Shown here: positions 16,938 to 26,538 of the stretch, piece after piece
Layout: every line of letters starts with the position of its first letter
Position numbering within the stretch: position 1 is the stretch's first letter
Assembly (NCBI RefSeq): GCF_021390495.1
Contig: NZ_JAJEJP010000002.1
Span: forward strand, 2,046,001 to 2,110,000
DNA: 64,000 nucleotides
Direction of reading: 5' to 3'
Source: Paraburkholderia sp. ZP32-5
GTDB taxonomy: Bacteria; Pseudomonadota; Gammaproteobacteria; Burkholderiales; Burkholderiaceae
The notes under the pieces: generated by a model
The model's input: only the letters and a program-made list of their open reading frames with translations
Database searches by the model: none
What the model was told of the DNA's origin: nothing
Position numbers and translations under genes: made by a program

Positions 16938-18173
16938 CTACCAGCGCGGCTGCTTGCGCAACAGCGGCGTCATCGCGATCAACCCGATGATCGGTCCCGG
17001 CAGCAACAACCACGCAACGCGCACGTCGAGCGTGTGATAGACGCTCGTCGACCACAGGATCGAGCACGCCGACAGAAAGAAGCCAAAGCTGTTCTGCAGC
17101 GTCAACGCACCGCCGATCTTGTCGGCCGGACAGGCCTTGACGGACAGCGCGGAGAATTGCGGCGAATCGGCGATCACGCTGATCCCCCATACGACGAGCA
17201 GTGCCAGTTGCGCGGCGGTGCCGAGCGACGGCGTCAGCGGATAAATCGCGCACAGCGTGCCCGAGATTGTCAAGGCCAGCGCGGCGGTCCGCGCGCTACC
17301 CACCGACTTGCTGAGCCGGCCGCCGCACAGGCACCCGAGCGCGCCGATCCCGATGATCAGAAACGACCACGACGCGACAGTACTCGCCGATGCGGGCGCG
17401 CCGCCACCGTTCGCGAACGCGCGTTGCACGAGCAGCGGCGTCAGCGTCCAGAACGCGTACAGCTCCCACATGTGGCCAAAATAGCCGAGCGCCGCCGCGC
17501 GAAATTCGCTGATCCGCACCACCTGCCCGACACCCGCCGACAAACCGAAGCGACGGTTGGCCGAGCGCCGCGCATGCGGTCCTTCGCCGAGCGAAAACAC
17601 CAGCAGCGCACCGATCACCGCGAGCACCGACGAGGTCAGCACCACCGTCTGCCACGGCACCGTCGACAGCAACGCGCGGATCGCATGCACCGACGCCGTG
17701 CCGAGCGTCAGCATCGCGACGAGCAACGCGAGCGTCTGCGCGGCGCGCTTCGGGTCCCATGTGACGAGCAGTTTCATCCCGAGCGGATAGATGCCCGCGA
17801 GCGCGACGCCGACGCCGAAGCGAAACACCAGCGCCGACGCGAGCCCGCTGCTGCACAGCGCAAACAGCGCATTAAGCACGGCACCGAGCACGCCGCAGAT
17901 CGCGAACACCTTGCTGGCCGATACGCGGTCCGCGAGGCCGGTCGTGGCCGACAGCAAGGTTCCGACGATAAAACCGGCCTGCACCGCATTGGTCAGCCAG
18001 CCGATTCCGGACGCGCTCAGTTGCCATGCAACCTGCAGATCGCGCATCGCGCCGTTCGCGCTGAACCACAACGAGGTGCCGAGCAATTGCGCCAACGCGA
18101 TCACCAGCACCGCGCGCCTGGCTCGCGCGGCATCGCCGGCGCTCGTTGCCTCCGCCTCCACCCTGTCCTGCAT
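16938..18173 (-). CDS. MFS transporter, paralogue of the one at 35034-36293
   Basis: A 411-residue major facilitator superfamily protein with twelve hydrophobic segments. The N-terminal part LLGTSLWFSANGAMRDLQ and the following WLTNAVQAGFIVGTL match the second MFS of this window closely, so the two are paralogues. The substrate is unknown. Sequence around the first loop (LADRVSASK) is the usual MFS motif-A region in a divergent form. It stands alone and converges on the DUF305 gene. Confidence 0.85.
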   Translation of the reverse strand: MQDRVEAEATSAGDAARARRAVLVIALAQLLGTSLWFSANGAMRDLQVAWQLSASGIGWLTNAVQAGFIVGTLLSATTGLADRVSASKVFAICGVLGAVLNALFALCSSGLASALVFRFGVGVALAGIYPLGMKLLVTWDPKRAAQTLALLVAMLTLGTASVHAIRALLSTVPWQTVVLTSSVLAVIGALLVFSLGEGPHARRSANRRFGLSAGVGQVVRISEFRAAALGYFGHMWELYAFWTLTPLLVQRAFANGGGAPASASTVASWSFLIIGIGALGCLCGGRLSKSVGSARTAALALTISGTLCAIYPLTPSLGTAAQLALLVVWGISVIADSPQFSALSVKACPADKIGGALTLQNSFGFFLSACSILWSTSVYHTLDVRVAWLLLPGPIIGLIAMTPLLRKQPRW

Positions 18174-18407
18174 CCCGCCTCCTCAGCTTCGATTCTTGTT
18201 CGGCCGCTGCGGCAGTGTTCGGTGCGGTGGCGGCCGGTTTCGAGCGGCCATTGTAGACGACAGGGTTCTTTGCGCACGGCAGATGCGGTGCGGGTGAACG
18301 AGGTATTTCCAGTGGGGAATTGAAGCGGCGGGAGTCAGGCGCTTACGTTGCGTAAGCGACGAGTAATGAGCGGCGAGCAACGAGCGGTGAGTCTGCCCGC
18401 GATCAGA

Positions 18408-19037
18408 TCAGTAGGCCATGTCTGCGGGCCTTTCAAACACCAACCGCGTCCACGTCACACCGTTCGCGCGATTGGCCGGTTGCACCGACGACGTGTGCAA
18501 TTCGCGCACGAGCCGTAATCCGTGCGCGGACGCGAGCCGGATCGTCTCGTCGGCCGTGACGTCGAACATGCGGCGGCCGTCGGGAACCGGCCCGTGCCGC
18601 AGCGACATGATAGACACGCCGCCGTCGCGCAGCAGCGCCGCGACGCACTGCATCGCGCGCTCGCGCTGCGGCGCGTCCAGATGCATCCACACGGCCGACA
18701 GCATCACCACGTCGAATCTGTCGCGCCGCGCAAGCAACACAGTGAGATCGGGCAGGCTGTCGTCGAGCCATTCGATGCGCGGCGACGGATGCAACTCGCG
18801 CGCCGCGCGGCGAAACGCATCGACCGGTTCGACCGCGAGCACCGTATGTCCGAGCGCGGCAAAGCCGGCCGCGTCCGTACCAATGCCCGCGCCGATATCG
18901 ACGATTCGCGACGGCACGCGCGGTATCCACGCCAGAACAGGCGCATGCTGATCGGCAAACGAAATCGTCCGCCACTGTTCGATCAGCGCGTCCGCCCGTT
19001 CGGCGTAGCCCTCGGTGCCGCTGATATCGATCGACAT
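18408..19037 (-). CDS. class I SAM-dependent methyltransferase
   Basis: A 209-residue Rossmann-fold methyltransferase. The SAM motif I is VDIGAGIGTDA at about 46-56, the acidic motif II is VEPVD at about 69-73, and LLRDGGVSIMSLRHG is the post-motif strand. The methyl acceptor is unknown. Its start lies only 10 bases after the prpF stop on the same strand, so it may be transcribed with the methylcitrate genes. There is no obvious link to propionate breakdown, and no good ribosome-binding site precedes the ATG. Confidence 0.83.
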   Translation of the reverse strand: MSIDISGTEGYAERADALIEQWRTISFADQHAPVLAWIPRVPSRIVDIGAGIGTDAAGFAALGHTVLAVEPVDAFRRAARELHPSPRIEWLDDSLPDLTVLLARRDRFDVVMLSAVWMHLDAPQRERAMQCVAALLRDGGVSIMSLRHGPVPDGRRMFDVTADETIRLASAHGLRLVRELHTSSVQPANRANGVTWTRLVFERPADMAY

Positions 19038-19047
19038 CGGATGCGCG

Positions 19048-20232
19048 TCAGCCCTGCTGCGGCACGCGCACCCAGCCTTCCATCAGCACGCGCGCGCTGC
19101 GGCTCATCATCGCCTTGGTGACGACCCACTCGCCATCCTTCAGGCTCGCCTGCGCGCCGACCCGCAGCGTGCCCGACGGATGCCCGAAGCGCACCGACTC
19201 GCGCTCGCCGCCGCCGGCGGCCAGATTCACCAGCGTGCCCGAGATCGCCGCGGCCGTGCCGATCGCGACCGCCGCGGTGCCCATCATCGCGTGATGCAGC
19301 TTGCCCATCGACATCGCGCGCACCAGCAGATCGACGTCGCCCGCGCGCACCGCCTTGCCGCTCGACGCGACATAGTCGGCCGGCTTCGCGACGAAAGCGA
19401 GCTTCGGCGTGTGCTGACGCGACGCGATTTCGTCCAGATGCCTGATCAGGCCCATGCGCAGCGCGCCGTGCGCGCGAATCGTCTCGAGCCTCGCGAGCGC
19501 CTTGTCGTCGCTATTGATCGCGTCCTGCAACTCGGTGCCGGTGTAGCCGAGCGCATCCGCGTTGATGAAGATCGTCGGAATGCCGGCGTTGATCATCGTC
19601 GCCTTGAAGGTGCCGATGCCGGGCACTTCGAGATCGTCGACGATATGGCCGGTCGGGAACATTGCGCCACCCGCGCCTTCTTCCTCGGCGGCCGGGTCCA
19701 TGAATTCGAGCGGCACTTCGGCGGCCGGAAACGTCACGCCGTCGAGTTCGAAGTCGCCGGTTTCCTGCACCGCGCCATCGGTCATCGGCACGTGCGCGAT
19801 GATCGTCTTGCCGATATTGGCCTGCCAGATGCGCACGGTCGCCACGCCATCGCGCGGAATGCGGCTCGCGTCGACGAGCCCCGCGCCGATCGCGAACGGT
19901 CCGACCGCCGCGGACAGATTGCCGCAATTGCCGCTCCAGTCGACGAACGCCTTATCGATCGACACCTGGCCAAACAGATAGTCGACATCGTGATCGGGCC
20001 GGCTGCTGCGCGCGATGATCACCGTCTTGCTGGTGCTCGACGTCGCGCCGCCCATGCCGTCGATCTGCTTGCCGTACGGATCGGGGCTGCCGATCACGCG
20101 CATCAGCAGCGCGTCGCGCGCGGCGCCCGGAGTTTGCGCGGCCTCGGGCAAATCCTGCAGGCGGAAAAATACGCCCTTGCTGGTGCCGCCACGCATATAG
20201 GTGGCCGGAATCCTGATCTGGGGTAAGTGCAT
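19048..20232 (-). CDS. prpF: PrpF, 2-methylaconitate isomerase (AcnD-associated)
   Basis: A 394-residue member of the PrpF family (diaminopimelate-epimerase-like fold). PrpF isomerises trans-2-methylaconitate made by AcnD to the cis form, so that aconitase can finish methylisocitrate synthesis. The N-terminus IRIPATYMRGGTSKG is diagnostic, with the conserved Lys in GGTSKG. I chose ATG 20232 because AGGA lies about 9 bases upstream and homology starts there. It follows acnD by 118 bases in the same direction. Confidence 0.93.
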   Translation of the reverse strand: MHLPQIRIPATYMRGGTSKGVFFRLQDLPEAAQTPGAARDALLMRVIGSPDPYGKQIDGMGGATSSTSKTVIIARSSRPDHDVDYLFGQVSIDKAFVDWSGNCGNLSAAVGPFAIGAGLVDASRIPRDGVATVRIWQANIGKTIIAHVPMTDGAVQETGDFELDGVTFPAAEVPLEFMDPAAEEEGAGGAMFPTGHIVDDLEVPGIGTFKATMINAGIPTIFINADALGYTGTELQDAINSDDKALARLETIRAHGALRMGLIRHLDEIASRQHTPKLAFVAKPADYVASSGKAVRAGDVDLLVRAMSMGKLHHAMMGTAAVAIGTAAAISGTLVNLAAGGGERESVRFGHPSGTLRVGAQASLKDGEWVVTKAMMSRSARVLMEGWVRVPQQG

Positions 20233-20350
20233 AAAAGTGTCCTGAGATGACGTCGTCATAAAGTTGGGCGATGCGGCGCGTGATTCACGTTGAGCAGCCG
20301 CATTGCCCTGTTCTGTTTTCAGATTCGCGACGAACGCACGGCTTCAACCA

Positions 20351-22948
20351 TCATGCCGCCGCTTGCGTCGATTCGAGAAAGTCCTGCGCGAAACGCTGCA
20401 ATACGCCGCCCGCTTCGTAAATCGAGACCTCTTCGGCCGTATCGAGCCGGCAGGTCACCGGCACGTCGACACGTTCACCGTTCTTGCGATGAATCACCAG
20501 CGTGAGATCCGCGCGCGGCTTGCGCTCGCCGATCACATCGAAGGTTTCGGTGCCGTCGATGCCAAGCGTCAGACGATTCACGCCGGGCTTGAATTCGAGC
20601 GGCAACACGCCCATGCCGACCAGGTTTGTACGGTGAATCCGCTCGAAGCCTTCGGCGACGATCGCCTCGGTGCCGGCGAGCCGCACGCCCTTCGCGGCCC
20701 AGTCGCGCGACGAGCCCTGGCCGTAGTCGGCGCCGGCGATCACGATCAGCGGCTGCTTGCGCTCCATGTAGGTTTCGATCGCTTCCCACATCCGCGTGAC
20801 CTTGCCTTCGGGCTCGATACGCGCGAGCGAACCGGCCTTCACGTGGCCATCTTCGAGCACCATCTCGTTCTTCAGCGTCGGGTTCGCGAAGGTCGCGCGC
20901 TGCGCGGTCAGGTGATCGCCGCGATGCGTCGCATACGAATTGAAGTCCTCTTCGGGCAGGCCCATTTTCGTCAGATACTCGCCGGCCGCACTGTCGGGCA
21001 GGATCGCGTTCGATGGCGACAGGTGGTCGGTCGTGATGTTGTCGCCGAGCACGGCCAAAGGACGCATGCCCTGCAGCGTGCGCGCGCCGGCGAGCGCCCC
21101 TTCCCAATACGGCGGACGGCGAATATACGTACTCTGCCCGCGCCAGTCGTACAGCGGCTCCGCCCTTTCGCCGTTATCGGCGGCCAGCGCGAACATCGGT
21201 TCGTAAACCTGGCGGAACTGCTCCGGCTTCACGCTCGACGCGACGATCGCATCGATCTCCGCATCCGACGGCCACAGGTCCTTCAGCAGCACCGGACGAC
21301 CTTCGGCATCGACGCCGAGCACGTCCTTCTCGATATCGAAGCGAATGGTGCCCGCAATTGCATACGCAACGACGAGCGGCGGCGACGCGAGAAACGCCTG
21401 CTTCGCGTACGGATGAATCCGCCCGTCGAAGTTACGGTTGCCCGACAGCACCGCGGTCGCATACAGATCGCGCTCGATCACTTCTTTCTGGATCACCGGA
21501 TCCAGTGCACCGGACATGCCATTGCACGACGTGCACGCATACGCGACCACGCCAAAGCCGAGCTGTTCCAATTCGGGCAACAGCCCCGCCGCTTCCAGAT
21601 ACAGCGTGACCGCTTTCGAGCCCGGCGCGAGCGAGGTCTTCGCCCACGGCTTGCGCGTGAGTCCGCGGCGGTTCGCATTGCGCGCGAGCAGACCGGCCGC
21701 GATCATGTTGCGCGGATTGTTGGTATTCGTGCAGCTGGTGATCGCGGCGATGATGACCGCGCCGTCGGGCATCAGCCCCGGCTCGTTGTCGACCTTGCCG
21801 CTGATGCCGCGCGCGGCCAGCTCCGACACCGGCAGGCGGCGATGCGGATTCGACGGCCCGGCGAGCGTGCGCACCACGGTCGAGAGATCGAACTTCAGCA
21901 CGCGCTCGTATTCCGCGTGCTTCAGCGTGTCGGCCCACAAGCCGGTTTGCTTCGCATAGGTCTCGACCAGCTTGACGAGTTCGTCGTCGCGGCCGGTCAG
22001 CTTCAGATAGCGGATCGTCTGTTCGTCGATATAGAACATCGCGGCGGTCGCGCCGAACTCGGGCGCCATATTGGCGATCGTTGCGCGGTCCCCCAAGGTC
22101 AGGTTCGCCGCGCCCTCGCCGTAAAACTCCAGATACGCACCGACCACCTTTTCCTTGCGCAGGAATTCGGTCAGCGACAGCACCACGTCGGTTGCCGTGA
22201 TGCCCTCACCCGGCTTGCCGCTCAGCTCGACGCCGACGATATCGGGCAGCCGCATATACGATGCGCGGCCCAGCATCACGCTTTCCGCTTCGAGACCGCC
22301 GACGCCGACCGCGATCACGCCGAGTGCGTCGACCATCGGCGTATGCGAGTCGGTGCCGACCAGCGTGTCGGGAAACGCGACGCCGTCTTTCACCTGCACG
22401 ACCGGGCTCATCCGTTCGAGGTTGATCTGATGCAGGATGCCGTTGCCTGGCGGAATCACATCGACATTGCGGAACGCGCGCTTGGTCCAGTTGATGAAGT
22501 CGAAGCGGTCTTCGTTGCGGCGATCTTCGATCGCGCGATTCTTCGCGAACGCATCCGGATCGAAACCGCCGCATTCGACCGCGAGCGAGTGATCGACCAC
22601 CAGTTGCGTCGGCACCACCGGGTTGACGAGCGCCGGGTCGCCGCCTTGCGCGGCGATCGCATCGCGCAGGCCGGCGAGATCGACGAGCGCGGTCTGGCCG
22701 AGAATGTCGTGACAGACGACGCGCGCCGGAAACCACGGGAAATCCAGATCACGCTTGCGCCCGATGATCTGCTGCAGCGATGCGGTGAGCGTCGCCGGAT
22801 CGCAGCGGCGCACCAGATTTTCGGCGAGCACGCGCGACGTGTACGGCAGTTTGTCGTAGGCGCCGGGTTCGATCGCGTCGACCGCGGCGCGCGTATCGAA
22901 GAAGTCGAGTTCGGTGCCGGGAAGGCGTTTGCGGTTGGCAGTATTCAT
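20351..22948 (-). CDS. acnD: AcnD, Fe/S-dependent 2-methylcitrate dehydratase
   Basis: An 865-residue aconitase-superfamily enzyme of the AcnD type. It dehydrates 2-methylcitrate to 2-methylaconitate in the methylcitrate cycle, replacing PrpD when partnered with PrpF. The three iron-sulfur Cys are visible at C406 (TSCTNT) and C472/C475 (ACTSCNG). The length fits AcnD (about 865) and the presence of prpF next door separates it from housekeeping AcnA. The gene sits between prpC (130 bases) and prpF. Long frames on the opposite strand are GC-rich shadows. Confidence 0.94.
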   Translation of the reverse strand: MNTANRKRLPGTELDFFDTRAAVDAIEPGAYDKLPYTSRVLAENLVRRCDPATLTASLQQIIGRKRDLDFPWFPARVVCHDILGQTALVDLAGLRDAIAAQGGDPALVNPVVPTQLVVDHSLAVECGGFDPDAFAKNRAIEDRRNEDRFDFINWTKRAFRNVDVIPPGNGILHQINLERMSPVVQVKDGVAFPDTLVGTDSHTPMVDALGVIAVGVGGLEAESVMLGRASYMRLPDIVGVELSGKPGEGITATDVVLSLTEFLRKEKVVGAYLEFYGEGAANLTLGDRATIANMAPEFGATAAMFYIDEQTIRYLKLTGRDDELVKLVETYAKQTGLWADTLKHAEYERVLKFDLSTVVRTLAGPSNPHRRLPVSELAARGISGKVDNEPGLMPDGAVIIAAITSCTNTNNPRNMIAAGLLARNANRRGLTRKPWAKTSLAPGSKAVTLYLEAAGLLPELEQLGFGVVAYACTSCNGMSGALDPVIQKEVIERDLYATAVLSGNRNFDGRIHPYAKQAFLASPPLVVAYAIAGTIRFDIEKDVLGVDAEGRPVLLKDLWPSDAEIDAIVASSVKPEQFRQVYEPMFALAADNGERAEPLYDWRGQSTYIRRPPYWEGALAGARTLQGMRPLAVLGDNITTDHLSPSNAILPDSAAGEYLTKMGLPEEDFNSYATHRGDHLTAQRATFANPTLKNEMVLEDGHVKAGSLARIEPEGKVTRMWEAIETYMERKQPLIVIAGADYGQGSSRDWAAKGVRLAGTEAIVAEGFERIHRTNLVGMGVLPLEFKPGVNRLTLGIDGTETFDVIGERKPRADLTLVIHRKNGERVDVPVTCRLDTAEEVSIYEAGGVLQRFAQDFLESTQAAA

Positions 22949-23078
22949 GGCGTAGGGACAGGACGGTTATCGGCCGCCGGACAGTATGCCGGCGGCGGCC
23001 GGTCGCGCGCAGCGCACGTTTTCGAGCGATGCTTTGCTGGCGGACCGGTCAGGCAGTGGGTGTAGTGTAGCTCGCCGA

Positions 23079-24248
23079 TCAGCCACGCTTCGACAGCGGC
23101 ACGAACGGCAGATCGTCAGGCCCCGTGTAATTCGCGCTCGGGCGGATGATCTTGTTGTCGATGCGCTGCTCGATGATGTGCGCGCTCCAGCCCGCCGTTC
23201 GCGCGATCACGAAGACCGGCGTGAACATCGCGGTCGGCACGCCCATCATGTGATACGACACCGCGCTGAACCAGTCCAGATTCGGGAACATCTTCTTCGC
23301 GTCCCACATCACTGTTTCGAGCCGCTCGGCGATCGAGAACAGCTTCGTGTTGCCCGCTTCCTTCGACAGCTTCTTCGCGACGTCCTTGATCACCTTGTTG
23401 CGCGGATCGGAGATCGTGTACACCGGGTGGCCGAAGCCGATCACGACTTCCTTGTTTTCCACGCGGCGACGGATATCGGCTTCTGCTTCGTCGGGCGTCT
23501 GGTAGCGCGACTGGATCTCGAACGCGACCTCATTGGCGCCGCCGTGCTTCGGGCCGCGCAGCGCGCCGATCGCGCCGGTGATCGCCGAATACATGTCCGA
23601 GCCCGTGCCCGCGATCACGCGGCCGGTGAACGTCGACGCGTTGAATTCATGCTCGGCATACAGGTTCAGCGACACGTGCATCGCGTCGACCCACGACTTC
23701 GACGGCTCCACGCCGTGCAGCAGATGCAGGAAGTGGCCGCCGATCGAATCGTCGTCGGTTTCGACCTCGATGCGCTTGCCGTTGTGCGAGTAGTGATACC
23801 AGTACAGCAGCATCGAGCCGAGCGAGGCCATCAGCTTATCGGCGATATCGCGCGCGCCCGGCAGATTGTGGTCGTCCTTCTCGGGCAGCACGGTGCCGAG
23901 CGCGGACACGCCGGTGCGCATCACGTCCATCGGGTGCGCGGCGGCTGGGATCCATTCGAGCACGGCCTTCACGTTCGCGGGCAGGCCGCGCAGCGCTTTC
24001 AGCTTGGTCTTGTAAGCGCTCAGTTCGGCCTGGTTCGGCAGCTTGCCGTGCACCAGCAGATAAGCGATTTCCTCGAATTCGCACGCGCCGGCGATATCGA
24101 GAATGTCGTAGCCACGGTAATGCAGATCGTTGCCGGTCTTGCCGACCGTGCACAGCGCGGTGTTGCCCGCGGTCACGCCGGACAGCGCGACGGATTTCTT
24201 CGGTTTGAATGCGCCGGCGTTCGGCGTGCTGTTGTCTGCTTCGCTCAT
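23079..24248 (-). CDS. prpC: PrpC, 2-methylcitrate synthase
   Basis: A 389-residue citrate-synthase-family enzyme that condenses propionyl-CoA with oxaloacetate to 2-methylcitrate. Catalytic regions are visible: the His in [14 protein letters not shown], the His in GFGHPVY, and the C-terminal Asp-containing region with a conserved Arg (VIARTAGW). Length and context (prpR divergent, acnD and prpF downstream) favour methylcitrate synthase over citrate synthase. It is the first gene after the sigma-54 promoter at 24345-24360. Confidence 0.94.
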   Translation of the reverse strand: MSEADNSTPNAGAFKPKKSVALSGVTAGNTALCTVGKTGNDLHYRGYDILDIAGACEFEEIAYLLVHGKLPNQAELSAYKTKLKALRGLPANVKAVLEWIPAAAHPMDVMRTGVSALGTVLPEKDDHNLPGARDIADKLMASLGSMLLYWYHYSHNGKRIEVETDDDSIGGHFLHLLHGVEPSKSWVDAMHVSLNLYAEHEFNASTFTGRVIAGTGSDMYSAITGAIGALRGPKHGGANEVAFEIQSRYQTPDEAEADIRRRVENKEVVIGFGHPVYTISDPRNKVIKDVAKKLSKEAGNTKLFSIAERLETVMWDAKKMFPNLDWFSAVSYHMMGVPTAMFTPVFVIARTAGWSAHIIEQRIDNKIIRPSANYTGPDDLPFVPLSKRG

Positions 24249-24344
24249 CGATTATCTCCAGATATTGGCGGGTGGCTTGGGGTCACGGCTTCGGTCACAG
24301 CCTGAATGGCAGTCTTGCTGACAGCTTTGGACGGCAGCCTGTAA

Positions 24345-24360
24345 CGCAAAGAATGGGCCA
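24345..24360 (-). promoter_or_regulatory. sigma-54 (-24/-12) promoter of the prpC-acnD-prpF operon
   Basis: Read on the minus strand, the site is TGGCCCATTCTTTGCG. It fits the sigma-54 consensus TGGCACG-N4-TTGC with the obligatory GG-N10-GC spacing. It lies about 100 bases before prpC, the first gene of an operon whose regulator PrpR is a sigma-54 activator. That functional match makes a chance hit unlikely. Confidence 0.8.
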
Positions 24361-24436
24361 GTTCGCGAAGCGGCTTCTAAGTCCCTGATTTGACGATGAT
24401 CCGGCCGCAACCCCGGTACGGCCGGGTTTCGCGTTC

Positions 24437-24452
24437 ATTTCATAAATGAAAT
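24437..24452. promoter_or_regulatory. palindromic upstream activator site, probably bound by PrpR
   Basis: ATTTCAT and ATGAAAT form perfect 7-base arms around a 2-base spacer. A half-site-like ATTTCAAAT follows at 24457-24465. It lies about 77 bases upstream of the prpC sigma-54 promoter, where enhancer sites for such activators are placed, and about 70 bases before prpR. It could therefore control both genes. PrpR as the ligand is inferred from position. Confidence 0.7.
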
Positions 24453-24522
24453 CCCCATTTCAAATCCGCAACGAACACGCTCATAATCGGCCTATCTCCA
24501 ACCCCGCCGCGAGCCGACCGCC

Positions 24523-26538
24523 TTGAGCACGTCCTTGTACGAACCGCCGCAACGTCCGCGCATCTGGGCGTTCTCGATCAGCCGCCTGCGCGATCTGTTC
24601 TTCGATATCGCCGGCGAATACGTCGAACGCGCCGATCTGCGCATCGTGTCGCATGGCTTCGAAGACGCGGTGCGCGAAATCGAAAGCGCGGGCGCCGGGC
24701 GCCCCGACGTCGTAATCGCCGGCGGCTCTAACGGCGCGTATCTGAAGACGCGCGTCGCGGTGCCGGTGGTGCGGATCAACCCGAGCGGCTACGACATGAT
24801 GCATGCGCTCGCGCGTGCTCGCCGCGAAGGCGCGCGCGTCGCGCTCGTCACGCACGGCGACACGCCCGACGAAGTGCGCCGCTTCACCGCCGCGTACGCG
24901 CTCGACATCACGTTCGCGTCGTATCAGTCGGTGCAGGACGCGGAGAGCGTCGTGCTCGACCTGAGCGATCGCGGCATCGACGTCGTGGTCGGCCCCGGCC
25001 TCGTCACCGATCTCGCCGCGAACGCCGGCATGGGCGCGGTGTTTCTGTACTCGCGCGCGTCGGTTCGGACCGGCTTCGATACCGCGCTCGAAGTCGCGCA
25101 AGCGACACGGCGCGAAACCGTGCGACGGCAGCGGCTCGATACATTGCTGCAGCATCTGCGTGACGGCGTCGTCGCGCTCGACGCGCAAGGCCGCGTCGAA
25201 GTGATGAACCAGCGTCTCGCGAGCGTGCTTGCTATCGATCCGGCAAAAGCGGTCGGCCGCGCGCTGCTCGATCTCGCGCCGGATCTCGCCGGCAGCCTGC
25301 CCGATACCGACGGCGACAGCTTCTGCACGGTGCGCGGCGCGAGCTACGTCGTGCATCGCGGACCGCTCGCGAGCAGCGGTGCGACGGCGGGCACCGTGCT
25401 GACGTTTCAGGAATCGCGCGCGGTCGAGCGACTCGATCGCACGCTGCGCTCACGTCAGCGCGTGCAGCAGTTCACCGCGCGCTACCGGCTCGACGATATT
25501 GTCGGCGCGTCCGAGTCGATCGAACGGGTGCGCGCGCTGTTGCGGCGCTATGCGAGGTCGGATGCGACCGTGCTGATTCTCGGCGAGAGCGGGACCGGCA
25601 AGGAGATGGTTGCGCAGAGCATGCATCGGTTGAGCGCGCGGCGCGACTTCGCGTTCGTCGCGATCAATTGCGGCGCGTTTCCTGAAGCGCTGCTCGAAAG
25701 CGAATTGTTCGGCTACGAGGAAGGCGCGTTTACCGGCGCGCGCAAAGGCGGCAAGGCGGGGCTGATCGAAGTCGCGCATCGCGGCACGTTGTTTCTCGAT
25801 GAAATCGGCGAGATGCCGCTGTCGTTGCAGAGCCGGCTATTGCGCGTGTTGCAGGAGCGCGAGGTCGTGCGGCTCGGTTCGACGGAGCCGATGCGCGTCG
25901 ATATCCGCGTGGTCGCGGCGACGCATCGCGCGCTGACCGACAGTGTCGCGGCCGGCGGCTTTCGCGCCGATCTGTACTACCGGCTCAATATTCTCAGCAT
26001 CGCGCTGCCGCCGCTGCGCGAGCGGCTAAACGATCTGTTGCCGCTCGCGGCGGAACTGTTGCGCCAGGCCGCCGCGCGCGAGCCGAGGCTGGCCGCGCGC
26101 GTGCCTGATGCCGCAACTGCCGCGCGGATGCTCGCGGGTCTCAGTACGTCGTTGCGGCGCTACACGTGGCCGGGGAATGTGCGCGAATTGCAGAACGTGA
26201 TCGAGCGGATTGCGGTGGAGTTGGCGGATACCGATGCGGATGGGAATGCCACTGCGTTCGCGTCGCCGGCTCACACGCCGGCAGATACGCGGGAAAACAC
26301 ATCGGATAACACCGCCATCGTCACGCGCGACATGCTGCGCGCAGTCGCGCCGGAAATCGTCGAGCCCGCCGCTCGCGCGAAACCCGCCGCGCTCACGTTG
26401 CGCGAGCGCAGCCGTCATGTGGAAGCCGATCAGATTCGCGCGGCGCTCGCGGCCCACGATGGCGATCGCGACGCGGTGTGCGCCGCGCTCGGTATCAGCA
26501 AGACGACGCTGTGGCGCAAGCTGAACGCGGCGCGTTAG
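24523..26538 (+). CDS. prpR: PrpR, sigma-54-dependent activator of propionate catabolism
   Basis: A 671-residue bacterial enhancer-binding protein. Order of domains: the PrpR N-terminal sensor domain (about 10-190), a PAS-like segment (about 205-290), the AAA+ domain and a C-terminal Fis-type helix-turn-helix (about 635-670). Walker A is GESGTGKE at 354-361, the sigma-54-contact loop GAFTGA is at 401-406 and Walker B DEIGE is at 426-430. In enterics PrpR senses 2-methylcitrate. It starts at TTG 24523; no closer ATG gives a complete sensor domain. It is divergent from prpC. A degraded second copy of its last 22 codons exists at 27298-27365. Confidence 0.92.
   Translation: MSTSLYEPPQRPRIWAFSISRLRDLFFDIAGEYVERADLRIVSHGFEDAVREIESAGAGRPDVVIAGGSNGAYLKTRVAVPVVRINPSGYDMMHALARARREGARVALVTHGDTPDEVRRFTAAYALDITFASYQSVQDAESVVLDLSDRGIDVVVGPGLVTDLAANAGMGAVFLYSRASVRTGFDTALEVAQATRRETVRRQRLDTLLQHLRDGVVALDAQGRVEVMNQRLASVLAIDPAKAVGRALLDLAPDLAGSLPDTDGDSFCTVRGASYVVHRGPLASSGATAGTVLTFQESRAVERLDRTLRSRQRVQQFTARYRLDDIVGASESIERVRALLRRYARSDATVLILGESGTGKEMVAQSMHRLSARRDFAFVAINCGAFPEALLESELFGYEEGAFTGARKGGKAGLIEVAHRGTLFLDEIGEMPLSLQSRLLRVLQEREVVRLGSTEPMRVDIRVVAATHRALTDSVAAGGFRADLYYRLNILSIALPPLRERLNDLLPLAAELLRQAAAREPRLAARVPDAATAARMLAGLSTSLRRYTWPGNVRELQNVIERIAVELADTDADGNATAFASPAHTPADTRENTSDNTAIVTRDMLRAVAPEIVEPAARAKPAALTLRERSRHVEADQIRAALAAHDGDRDAVCAALGISKTTLWRKLNAAR

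Noticed and set aside
20303..23065. Open frame of 920 codons on the plus strand opposite acnD
   Set aside because: It lies antisense to acnD, has His/Arg-rich non-protein-like composition and no ribosome-binding site. GC-rich coding DNA commonly yields such shadows.
22986..24305. Open frame of 439 codons on the plus strand opposite prpC
   Set aside because: Antisense shadow of prpC, with Arg/His-rich composition.
24307..24319. TGGCA...TTGCT element resembling a sigma-54 promoter in the prpR direction
   Set aside because: The gap between the two halves is 3 bases where the sigma-54 consensus needs about 6, so spacing is wrong. The true element is on the other strand at 24345-24360.
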